From: Levilactobacillus brevis ATCC 14869 = DSM 20054 | GTDB lineage: Bacteria > Bacillota > Bacilli > Lactobacillales > Lactobacillaceae | Length of the DNA: 64,000 bases | Assembly: GCF_001433855.1 (NCBI RefSeq) | Contig: NZ_AZCP01000007.1 | Coordinates: forward strand, 1 to 64,000 | Direction: 5' to 3' | Shown: piece by piece, positions 8,162-14,923 of the stretch | Position numbering within the stretch: position 1 is the first letter of the stretch | Layout of the letters: every line of letters starts with the position of its first letter | Notes under the pieces: model-generated | What the model saw: the letters and a program-made list of their open reading frames with translations, nothing else | Databases searched by the model: none | What the model was told of the DNA's origin: nothing | Program-made: the position numbers and the translations under genes

Positions 8162-8199
8162 TGAAAGCGTTTGACAATTATTGGGAAAACGTTTACCAT
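8162..8199 (+). promoter_or_regulatory. Operon promoter with cre-like box and second operator (O2)
   Basis: TTGACA (8171-8176), 17-bp spacer, TACCAT (8194-8199). A cre-like TGAAAGCGTTTGACA (8162-8176) overlaps the -35 and TTGGGAAAACGTTTAC (8181-8196) fills the spacer. This arrangement predicts CcpA repression by preferred sugars plus a specific LacI-type repressor. Confidence 0.72.
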
Positions 8200-8257
8200 A
8201 ACATCGTGAAATCACCAACTGGATTTTAGTGAATGACAGGATGATGGAGGCTTGAAA

Positions 8258-8515
8258 ATGGCAGATAGAACCGTAATTGATGCAGCAGTTTTTGCCCAAG
8301 CATTTGCCAGTGCGGCAGCTCAGGCAGGGATTGAGACGAAACAGGTGACTCCCGCGGCTAAAAAATATTTATTAAGTTATCTAACCGCCTTTTACTTGGC
8401 TAATGATTTTAATCAAGCGGAAGCTCAAAATTTTGCGACGACTTCAGAGGTTAAATTTAAAGATATGAGTTTTGAACAGCTACTCGAGCGTATCAGTCAG
8501 CTTAATCAATATTAG
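8258..8515 (+). CDS. Small protein, first gene of the HPS/PHI operon
   Basis: 85 aa, soluble, mostly predicted helical, acidic, Ala/Gln-rich, no cysteine. An in-frame TTG lies 6 nt upstream, but TGGAGG sits 7 nt before the ATG at 8258. It ends 12 nt before the next gene, so it is a true member of the catabolic operon. No family recognised. Its place as leader gene suggests an accessory or regulatory role, not shown. Confidence 0.65.
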   Translation: MADRTVIDAAVFAQAFASAAAQAGIETKQVTPAAKKYLLSYLTAFYLANDFNQAEAQNFATTSEVKFKDMSFEQLLERISQLNQY

Positions 8516-8527
8516 GGGGAAGCTCAC

Positions 8528-9277
8528 ATGACAGTTATTTTAAACACATGGATTTTTGAGGCATTGGTCAAACAGGGAATCTCTCAGACAGCACTGATGC
8601 AACGGGTCGCTGACCTTGGCGCCGATGGCATTGAGGTACGTCGTGAATATTTCCGGGATTTACCACACGAAACAGCGGCCATTGGTCGGCTAGCACAGCG
8701 GCTGGGATTAACGGTGAACTACAGTGTCCCCGATGATGTATTTACGGCTACTGGTGCATTCAATCCACAATTAGCCACTTACTTTGCTGAGGGTCAGACC
8801 ATGGGAATTAGTAAAATCAAATTCAACACAGGACACTTCGACCGGTTTACTGGAGATTTAGCTGCTGAATTGTCAGCGCTTCCACTCGACCAAATTGAAA
8901 TGAATGTGGAAAATGACCAGACAACGGTTTCTGGAACGGTACCAGCCATCACAGCTTTTCTCAAAGCAGCGCAGCAGGCAACACCGGCCAATATTGGCTA
9001 TGTCTATGACTTGGGTAATTGGGCATTCACGCATGGTGATGCCGCAGCTAGCGCCCAGGCTCTAGAGCCATATACGAACTACATTCATTTGAAAAACACC
9101 GAGGATCAGGCTGGTCAGTTAGTAACGACGGCGGATTTGGATACGGGAATGTATGATTGGCGACAATTATTGACGCTTTTACCCCATGATGTGCCAGTTG
9201 CTTTGGAGTATCCAATGGAGACGGATGCGGCAATTACCCAACAACTCCAGCTACTACGTGCGGAAGTGGGTGATTAA
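8528..9277 (+). CDS. Sugar phosphate isomerase/epimerase (xylose isomerase-like TIM barrel)
   Basis: 249 aa. AP-endonuclease-2/xylose isomerase-like TIM barrel: 'GADGIEVRREYF' near the N-terminus, 'KFNTGHF' (~98), 'MNVENDQT' with a metal-ligand Glu (~122), 'YVYDLGNWAF' (~161), 'NYIHLKNTE' (~185) and 'VALEYP' (~228) give the usual set of acidic and His metal ligands. Enzymes of this group interconvert keto-sugars or sugar phosphates by 2- or 3-epimerisation or isomerisation. Operon context says it acts on the incoming substrate before or after phosphorylation. Confidence 0.82.
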   Translation: MTVILNTWIFEALVKQGISQTALMQRVADLGADGIEVRREYFRDLPHETAAIGRLAQRLGLTVNYSVPDDVFTATGAFNPQLATYFAEGQTMGISKIKFNTGHFDRFTGDLAAELSALPLDQIEMNVENDQTTVSGTVPAITAFLKAAQQATPANIGYVYDLGNWAFTHGDAAASAQALEPYTNYIHLKNTEDQAGQLVTTADLDTGMYDWRQLLTLLPHDVPVALEYPMETDAAITQQLQLLRAEVGD

Positions 9278-9278
9278 G

Positions 9279-10568
9279 ATGGCCTCCACGATGAGCGCGG
9301 TTTTGCTGTTATTGACCTTTGTTGGATTTATTTACTACATCGTCAAAGGGGGAAACCTGATGATTGGTTTCTTCGTGATGGCGATTCTCTGGGCCGTGAT
9401 TGGTCAAATTCCGGCCGACCAAGTGATTCAAAAAGTTTTTGCCGAGCCAGCCTTAAATTATGGTCCCACGATTATTTACATTATCTTTGGTTCCTGGTTC
9501 GGTCGAGTCTTAGTTGATAGTGGCATTGCCCCAGCAATCTCTGAAGCAACGAATAGGGTAGGCAAAAAGCGGCCATTACTTGCCGTCTTATTGGTCTTAA
9601 TCGTGACGGCTTTTATCTTTGTGAGTGCTTATGGTGTGGGGTCGGTGATTGCTATTGGTGTTATCCTACTGCCGATCATGTTGTCAGTGGGATTGCCACG
9701 AGACATTGCACTATCAGCATTTTCGATGGCCATTGGGGCGCCAATGTATTTAAACGTGGTGCTGTATAACCAGATCAAGGCTTTCTTTCCCAAAGCACAA
9801 TACGGCGGGACCTATTTGATCTTTGGTGTTTGTGCAACATTGGTCCAATTACTGGCGGTGATGCTCTTTATCTTCTGGCATCGTAAAAAAATCGATCCGT
9901 CAAAAGCCGATGAGAATCTAAAAATCATTGGTGCCGAAACGCAGCAAGCCACCGATGTTCGGGTGCCTAAGCTCGCTTTTGTTGTGCCGATTATCCCCGT
10001 ATTGATGAACATGCTATTCAAATGGGATGCGATTCCAGCCTTAACCTTAGCGACGCTACTAGCGATGTTATTAACCGGTAAGTTTAAGGGGTATCAGAAG
10101 TTTGTCACTTTTTTAAACGATACGATTAAACAAGCAATCAGCGATATTGCCGGATTGATTATGTTCTTAATGGCGTTAATCATGTTCAGCGGTGCTGCTT
10201 CAATGGATGCTGTACGGTTTAGGCCCTTATTTGAGGCTGTCTTACCACACAATATGCTGATTCTCGCGTTGGCCTTTGGTGTCTTGGCGCCGTTGGCCTT
10301 ATTCCGGGGACCATTTCACGTGTGGGGTGCCGGAGCAGCGACCGCAGCCGTTTTATCTGGAATTGGCTTGTTCTCAGATGCGTTCTTGTTACCGCTACTT
10401 TATGTACCAACACTATTAGCGGTCTCAACAGATATTACACAATCTTGGAATGTCTGGGGACTGGATTACATGAAAGTTCAAACCCGGGATTTCTTAAAAC
10501 ACGGGGTACCCATCATGTGGGGCGTGTCGATTATTAATGAACTACTAGTTTATTGCTTCTTTGGTTAA
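9279..10568 (+). CDS. Permease of the ion transporter superfamily (GntP/citrate-transporter-like)
   Basis: About 429 aa with ~11-12 membrane helices. 'AYGVGSVIAIGVILLPIMLSVGLP' resembles gluconate/GntP- and CitM-type permeases, and a cytoplasmic charged loop lies near residues 195-225. The frame extends upstream inside the isomerase gene, but the ATG at 9279, 1 nt after the previous stop, is the sensible start. It probably imports the organic acid or sugar acid used by this operon; a proton or cation symport mechanism is inferred from the family. Confidence 0.75.
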   Translation: MASTMSAVLLLLTFVGFIYYIVKGGNLMIGFFVMAILWAVIGQIPADQVIQKVFAEPALNYGPTIIYIIFGSWFGRVLVDSGIAPAISEATNRVGKKRPLLAVLLVLIVTAFIFVSAYGVGSVIAIGVILLPIMLSVGLPRDIALSAFSMAIGAPMYLNVVLYNQIKAFFPKAQYGGTYLIFGVCATLVQLLAVMLFIFWHRKKIDPSKADENLKIIGAETQQATDVRVPKLAFVVPIIPVLMNMLFKWDAIPALTLATLLAMLLTGKFKGYQKFVTFLNDTIKQAISDIAGLIMFLMALIMFSGAASMDAVRFRPLFEAVLPHNMLILALAFGVLAPLALFRGPFHVWGAGAATAAVLSGIGLFSDAFLLPLLYVPTLLAVSTDITQSWNVWGLDYMKVQTRDFLKHGVPIMWGVSIINELLVYCFFG

Positions 10569-10594
10569 ACATGGTAGAAAAGGAGAACACAACG

Positions 10595-11557
10595 ATGAGT
10601 GAAATATTAACGATTGGCGAACCGATTGTCACGTTCGCTTCTAAAGAACCGGATGTTTCTTTGCGTGATGCTTTAGAATTCCACAAAATTTTGGGCGGAG
10701 CCGAATTAAACGTTGCCATTGGGGCACAACGATTAGGCCATTCCGTCGATTACATTTCTCAAGTGGGTGAAGAACCCCTTGGCGATTACGTCATTAAGAC
10801 CATTAAGGAGCATCACGTGGGAACGCGCTACATTACTCGGGATGCGGATTACTGGACGGCGTTTCAATTGAAAGATCGAGTGACGCAAGGTAATCCTACG
10901 ACGCAGAATTATCGACGGGGGTCAGCGGCTGCACATTTAACGCCAGCGGTGGTCGATCAAATTGACTTGACCGATGTGCGGGCAGCCCATATGTCCGGGA
11001 TTTTCCCAGCTATTTCGGCAACTGCTGAAGCGGCGTTTCGCACATTACTTAAGCGATTAGAGGCGGCTAATATCTTAACCACCTTCGACCCCAATCTCCG
11101 ACCAACGCTGTGGCCTAGTCGTGACAAGATGGTGACAACGCTAAATGAATTGGCTGGACATGCCGAGATTGTTTTGCCAGGGGTTGAAGAGGGGAAAATC
11201 TTGATGGGATCGACCGATCCAGAAAAGATTGCCGACTTTTACCTGCGGGGGGCGCGAACTAAAGTGGTTATTGTCAAGGTGGGCCCAGCCGGAGCCTACG
11301 TCAAGCAGCAATCGGGTGAAAGCTATACGGTCACCGGATTTAAGGTTGCTCAGGTTGCTGACACCGTTGGTGCGGGTGATGGGTTTGCCATGGGCGTCTT
11401 GACGGCGCTTCTAGAACATAAATCATTACGTTCGGCAGTGATGCGAGGAAACGCAGTAGGTGCCTTACAGGTCCAAACGTATGGTGATAACGATGGCTAC
11501 CCGACACCAGCTGGCTTACAAGCATTTTATCAACAAGAAGGAGTTGTCGAAGACTAA
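10595..11557 (+). CDS. PfkB family sugar kinase (2-keto-3-deoxygluconate kinase-like)
   Basis: 320 aa. 'GGAELNVAIGAQRLG' (PfkB signature 1), 'YRRGSAAAHL' and 'FDPNLRPTLW' (typical of KDG kinases), and 'DTVGAGDGFAMG' with the catalytic Asp (PfkB signature 2). It should phosphorylate a keto-sugar or keto-sugar acid on the terminal hydroxyl. AAGGAG sits 9 nt before the ATG. It overlaps the next gene by 1 nt (TAATG), so translation is coupled. There is no KDPG aldolase here, so a plain KDG route is unlikely. Confidence 0.85.
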   Translation: MSEILTIGEPIVTFASKEPDVSLRDALEFHKILGGAELNVAIGAQRLGHSVDYISQVGEEPLGDYVIKTIKEHHVGTRYITRDADYWTAFQLKDRVTQGNPTTQNYRRGSAAAHLTPAVVDQIDLTDVRAAHMSGIFPAISATAEAAFRTLLKRLEAANILTTFDPNLRPTLWPSRDKMVTTLNELAGHAEIVLPGVEEGKILMGSTDPEKIADFYLRGARTKVVIVKVGPAGAYVKQQSGESYTVTGFKVAQVADTVGAGDGFAMGVLTALLEHKSLRSAVMRGNAVGALQVQTYGDNDGYPTPAGLQAFYQQEGVVED

Positions 11558-12180
11558 TGGATTTACAAGTTGCAATTGATCGGGTCACGTTGGATAAGGC
11601 GATTGACCTGGCTAAACAGTTAGACACACAGGTTGATGTGATTGAGTTTGGCACATCATTGATTAAGGATTATGGTTTGGTACAGATTCACGCGCAGCTC
11701 CCTAAGCTCCAGCATGCCAAACTATTACTCGACCTAAAGACCATTGATGAGGGTGAGTATGAATTTGACAAGGGATTTGCAACGGGAGATATTCTCACGG
11801 CGATGGGCGCTGCTTCAGCCGATACGCTGACAAAAGTATACGCATTGTCCCAGTCACGAGGAAAGCAATTGTTTATTGATATGATGGAGATTACGGCCGA
11901 TAAGACGGCTCAGATCGTGAATCATCCGGCGGCAATTTATGGCATTCATCATGCCAAGGATTCTAAAGCGGGGTTTGATGCGGCTGCTACCGTTGCTGCC
12001 TTTCATGAAGACTATCCGATGGTTCAGCACATCTCTGTAGCCGGTGGAATTGATTTAGCTATGGCCCAGAAGTTAGCGACTCAAGGAATTGCTGAATCGG
12101 TTATTGTGGGAAGCGCGATTGTTAAGACAGCCGATCCAGTGGCTGCCGCGCAAAAATTTATGGAGGTTATGCACAAATGA
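11557..12180 (+). CDS. hxlA: 3-hexulose-6-phosphate synthase-like (OMP decarboxylase superfamily)
   Basis: 207 aa (beta/alpha)8 barrel. Key residues of the KGPDC/HPS group are present: D8 in 'AIDR', E30 in 'VIEFGT', the D59-x-K61-x2-D64 signature, and 'SVAGGI' plus 'VIVGSAIV' phosphate-binding loops. Family members either join formaldehyde and ribulose-5-P (HPS) or decarboxylate 3-keto-L-gulonate-6-P (UlaD). The following PHI gene favours HPS; the sugar-acid kinase and permease before it could favour decarboxylase chemistry. It overlaps the PHI gene by 4 nt. Confidence 0.82.
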   Translation: MDLQVAIDRVTLDKAIDLAKQLDTQVDVIEFGTSLIKDYGLVQIHAQLPKLQHAKLLLDLKTIDEGEYEFDKGFATGDILTAMGAASADTLTKVYALSQSRGKQLFIDMMEITADKTAQIVNHPAAIYGIHHAKDSKAGFDAAATVAAFHEDYPMVQHISVAGGIDLAMAQKLATQGIAESVIVGSAIVKTADPVAAAQKFMEVMHK

Positions 12181-12719
12181 CATTGATTGATCAGGTTACC
12201 CAAGAAGTGAATGAAGTTATGGGCATGATTGACGAAAGTCAGTTAGATCAAGCGGAAAAATTGATTCAAAAGGATCGGCGAATCTTTGTGCTGGGGGCCG
12301 GTCGCTCTGGCTTAATGGCAAAAGGGTTTGCGATGCGGCTGATGCATATTGGCTATACGGTGTTTGTAATTGGTGAAACGATTACGCCGTCAATTCAAGC
12401 TGGGGATGTATTATTGGCAGTTTCCGGTTCCGGGAAGACAGCCAGCATTTTGGAACTGGCTGAAAAGGCTGCCGCGAGTGGCGTGACGGTGATTGCGGTT
12501 ACCAGCCATGCAGATTCGCCGTTAGGAAAGGTGGGCCAAGCGGTGATTGTGGTTCCCGGTGCAACCAAGACTGGGGACGGTGTTAAATCGATTCAGCTAT
12601 TGAGCACGTTATTTGATCAGAGTGTTCACTTAACGTTAGATGTTTTATGTTTGAAGTTAAGTCGGCGTGATAAGGTATCTAATGACGCGGCGGCCGCCAC
12701 ACATAGTAATATGGAATAA
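12177..12719 (+). CDS. hxlB: 6-phospho-3-hexuloisomerase-like (SIS domain)
   Basis: 180 aa, single SIS domain: 'LGAGRSGLMAKGFAMRL', 'GDVLLAVSGSGKTAS', 'VTSHADSPLG' and 'LFDQSVHLTLD' follow the PHI family closely and the length is typical. PHI converts arabino-3-hexulose-6-P into fructose-6-P. Together with the HPS-like enzyme it could detoxify formaldehyde or carry a 3-keto-hexulose phosphate into glycolysis. Last structural gene of the operon, followed by a strong terminator. Confidence 0.88.
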   Translation: MTLIDQVTQEVNEVMGMIDESQLDQAEKLIQKDRRIFVLGAGRSGLMAKGFAMRLMHIGYTVFVIGETITPSIQAGDVLLAVSGSGKTASILELAEKAAASGVTVIAVTSHADSPLGKVGQAVIVVPGATKTGDGVKSIQLLSTLFDQSVHLTLDVLCLKLSRRDKVSNDAAAATHSNME

Positions 12720-12730
12720 TATCTGACTAA

Positions 12731-12764
12731 CAGGCAACGCATACGGGGGCGTTGCCTGTTTTTT
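12731..12764 (+). terminator. Terminator of the HPS/PHI operon
   Basis: Perfect 10-bp stem CAGGCAACGC / GCGTTGCCTG, 8-nt loop, then six T. Confidence 0.93.
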
Positions 12765-12867
12765 GTCGTTAAGAAACTTTTCCAGCGGCGCCTTTTTCTG
12801 GTAGACTAAAACAATAAGCTGATGAACGGTTCAGCTATAAATCCGGGTTAATGGGGCGAATGAAACG

Positions 12868-13854
12868 ATGGCACGTAAAGCGAATAAAAATGCAAATATT
12901 AAGGATGTTGCGGCGTTGGCCGGCGTTTCGATTGCGACCGTCTCACGGTTTTTGAATGGCAATCTTGGTCGAATGTCGGCAGCGACAGCCACTAAAGTGC
13001 AAGAGGCCATTACGAAGCTCAACTACGTGCCCAACTCAGTGGCGCGACAGATGATTACCCAATCCAGCAAACTGATTGCGGTCATTGTTGCTAACATTGA
13101 TGATTACTTTTCTACAGAGTTGTTTAAGGGAATTAGTTCTATCTTGGAAAGTAGAGGGTATATTGGGGTATTGTTCGATGCCAATGCCGATATTGAACGG
13201 GAAAAGACACTTCTACGGGCGATTGGGTCGCGGGGGTTTGATGGGTTAATCTTACAATCGTTTAGTAATCCCCAGACGGTTCAAGAAATTTTGCATCAGC
13301 AGATGCCGGTTGTGAGTGTCGACCGGGAAATGGATGCTTGTCCTTGGCCGCAAGTGGTGACGGATAATTTTGAAGCGGCTAAGGCGGCGACAACGGCCTT
13401 TCGACAGCAAGGCTATCAGCACGTGGTCGTGTTGACTTCTGAATTGGAACTTAGTCGCACCCGACAGGAACGGTATCGGGGCATTCTGGCGGCGGCCCAG
13501 GATGTGGATGTCTTGGAAGTCTCGGAATCCTCGTACAACCATAGTGAGGTGCATCAGCGGTTAACCCAGTTGATTACTCAAAATGATCAGAAAACAGTGG
13601 CATTTGCGCTGAAGGAACGCTGGTTATTGGAATTTTTCCCGAATTTAATTATTTCCGGACTGATTGATAATCAAACTGTGACAGCCACGGGTTTTGCCGA
13701 TACGGACTTTATTCGGCGAATGGAACCGAAGTTGACGCTGATTACGCAGAATCCCTTTCTCATGGGTGCCAGCTCGGCTGAAATAATGTTGCGACAATTG
13801 GCGGGCGAAAAAGTAGCACCAGAAAAAATGGTGATCCCAGCAAAATTACAGTAA
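12868..13854 (+). CDS. LacI family transcriptional regulator of the HPS/PHI operon
   Basis: 328 aa. N-terminal LacI helix-turn-helix 'NIKDVAALAGVSIATVSRFLNG' region (residues ~10-32), hinge helix 'YVPNSVARQMI', then a periplasmic-binding-like effector domain. It resembles KdgR-type regulators. Placed directly after the operon in the same direction but behind a terminator, so it has separate transcription. Paired AACGTTTTCCC-type sites at 8083 and 8181 are its likely operators. Start chosen at ATG 12868; the ribosome site (GGGGCGA) is weak. Confidence 0.87.
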   Translation: MARKANKNANIKDVAALAGVSIATVSRFLNGNLGRMSAATATKVQEAITKLNYVPNSVARQMITQSSKLIAVIVANIDDYFSTELFKGISSILESRGYIGVLFDANADIEREKTLLRAIGSRGFDGLILQSFSNPQTVQEILHQQMPVVSVDREMDACPWPQVVTDNFEAAKAATTAFRQQGYQHVVVLTSELELSRTRQERYRGILAAAQDVDVLEVSESSYNHSEVHQRLTQLITQNDQKTVAFALKERWLLEFFPNLIISGLIDNQTVTATGFADTDFIRRMEPKLTLITQNPFLMGASSAEIMLRQLAGEKVAPEKMVIPAKLQ

Positions 13855-13897
13855 AAAAGTTGGCCCTTTCAGCAACAGGAAAAGGCCAACTTTTTTT
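13854..13897. terminator. Bidirectional terminator
   Basis: AAGTTGGCC ... GGCCAACTT with A- and T-runs on either side, between convergent genes. Confidence 0.9.
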
Positions 13898-13908
13898 AAA
13901 ATGATTTG

Positions 13909-14232
13909 TTATTTTATTGGGATGATGCCCAGAGAAACTAGCCAGGTAAGGCTGCCAATGACGAGCCAGATAAGATAAAAGATAGCGAGTCCCTGTTGAT
14001 AGTGAGGAAGCCCCCGCCAGCCATGGGCACGTAAACGGCTGATTGTCAGCCCAGTCATTATGAGGCTGAGCACGCCCATCATTAACAGACCGAAAAGAAT
14101 AAATACATCTGGATGAAAGGGGTCATTCTGAGCTAATGCCACACTGCCATCGATGATTAAGAACAACGGGAATCCGAGACATAATCCGTTAATTCCCAGT
14201 TCCAACCACATCCGTCGCTTAGTTATATGCAT
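13909..14232 (-). CDS. Small membrane protein
   Basis: 107 aa with three hydrophobic segments (about 10-30, 42-65, 83-103) and a basic N-terminus 'MHITKRRMWLE'. GGGAG sits 8 nt before the ATG. Stands alone, convergent with the LacI gene. No family recognised. Confidence 0.65.
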   Translation of the reverse strand: MHITKRRMWLELGINGLCLGFPLFLIIDGSVALAQNDPFHPDVFILFGLLMMGVLSLIMTGLTISRLRAHGWRGLPHYQQGLAIFYLIWLVIGSLTWLVSLGIIPIK

Positions 14233-14348
14233 CTTGACATCTCCCTCTACAGTCAGTATACCATGGACTTTTTTCGGTAAATAGGACTTGCTTTCGCACT
14301 AATAGACGCGTAAATTAAAGCGCAGGGAAGTTATATAGGAGGAAAATC

Positions 14349-14810
14349 ATGCATAAATCTGCTTTTTTGATTGGTCTGGGAGCTTTGGCTTTGGCGTTAG
14401 GGGTCACCGATCTGACATCTGCTCAGGCGGCAACGTGGCATGCGGGAACACCTAAGGTCATGCGCCATACGTGGTTTTATAATGGTAAAGGGGATAATAA
14501 GGCCTATATCACATACACCAAGACTAAAAGTACCGGAAATCTCTTTGGGTTAGACGCAACAACTGACCGGTATTATCGGTTACCCGGGTATGGGCTGAAG
14601 AAGCTGAAATATCAGTCTTTAGGGCATCACATCTACCAACTGTCTGGCATTCAGTATTCGCCAGCTGGACAAACGGTTCAGTTTGATGGTCAGCGAATGA
14701 CGTATAAAGTTAAGGTGACAGCTAAGCAATTACATTTTTACAAGGGTTATCACAATTATGTTCGTCAGGTAAAGTTTACTACGACGAAGACACCGGCAGC
14801 TTTGAAGTAA
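14349..14810 (+). CDS. Secreted protein, unknown
   Basis: 153 aa. A clear Sec signal peptide (hydrophobic core at ~5-22, 'TSAQAATW' cleavage near residue 28) is followed by a basic mature protein rich in Tyr, Lys and Thr, starting 'WHAGTPKVMRHTWF'. Small secreted proteins opening with W-x-x-GTP-K are common in lactobacilli; the function is unknown. AGGAGG precedes the ATG. No anchor motif, so it is probably released or loosely bound. Confidence 0.72.
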   Translation: MHKSAFLIGLGALALALGVTDLTSAQAATWHAGTPKVMRHTWFYNGKGDNKAYITYTKTKSTGNLFGLDATTDRYYRLPGYGLKKLKYQSLGHHIYQLSGIQYSPAGQTVQFDGQRMTYKVKVTAKQLHFYKGYHNYVRQVKFTTTKTPAALK

Positions 14811-14829
14811 AGTCGGCTTAGGCTGGCAA

Positions 14830-14876
14830 TAAAAACCCGTCCACTATAACCAATCGAGGTTACAGTGGACGGGTTT
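14830..14876 (-). terminator. Terminator of helD
   Basis: Long stem AAACCCGTCCACT.TAACC / GGTTA.AGTGGACGGGTTT. The T-run is better on the minus strand (GGGTTTTTATT), matching the helD end; it may also stop the secreted-protein transcript. Confidence 0.8.
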
Positions 14877-14923
14877 AGTGTTGTCCGGGGTCGGAATTAT
14901 TTCCTGGAAAACGTTCGTAGCAA

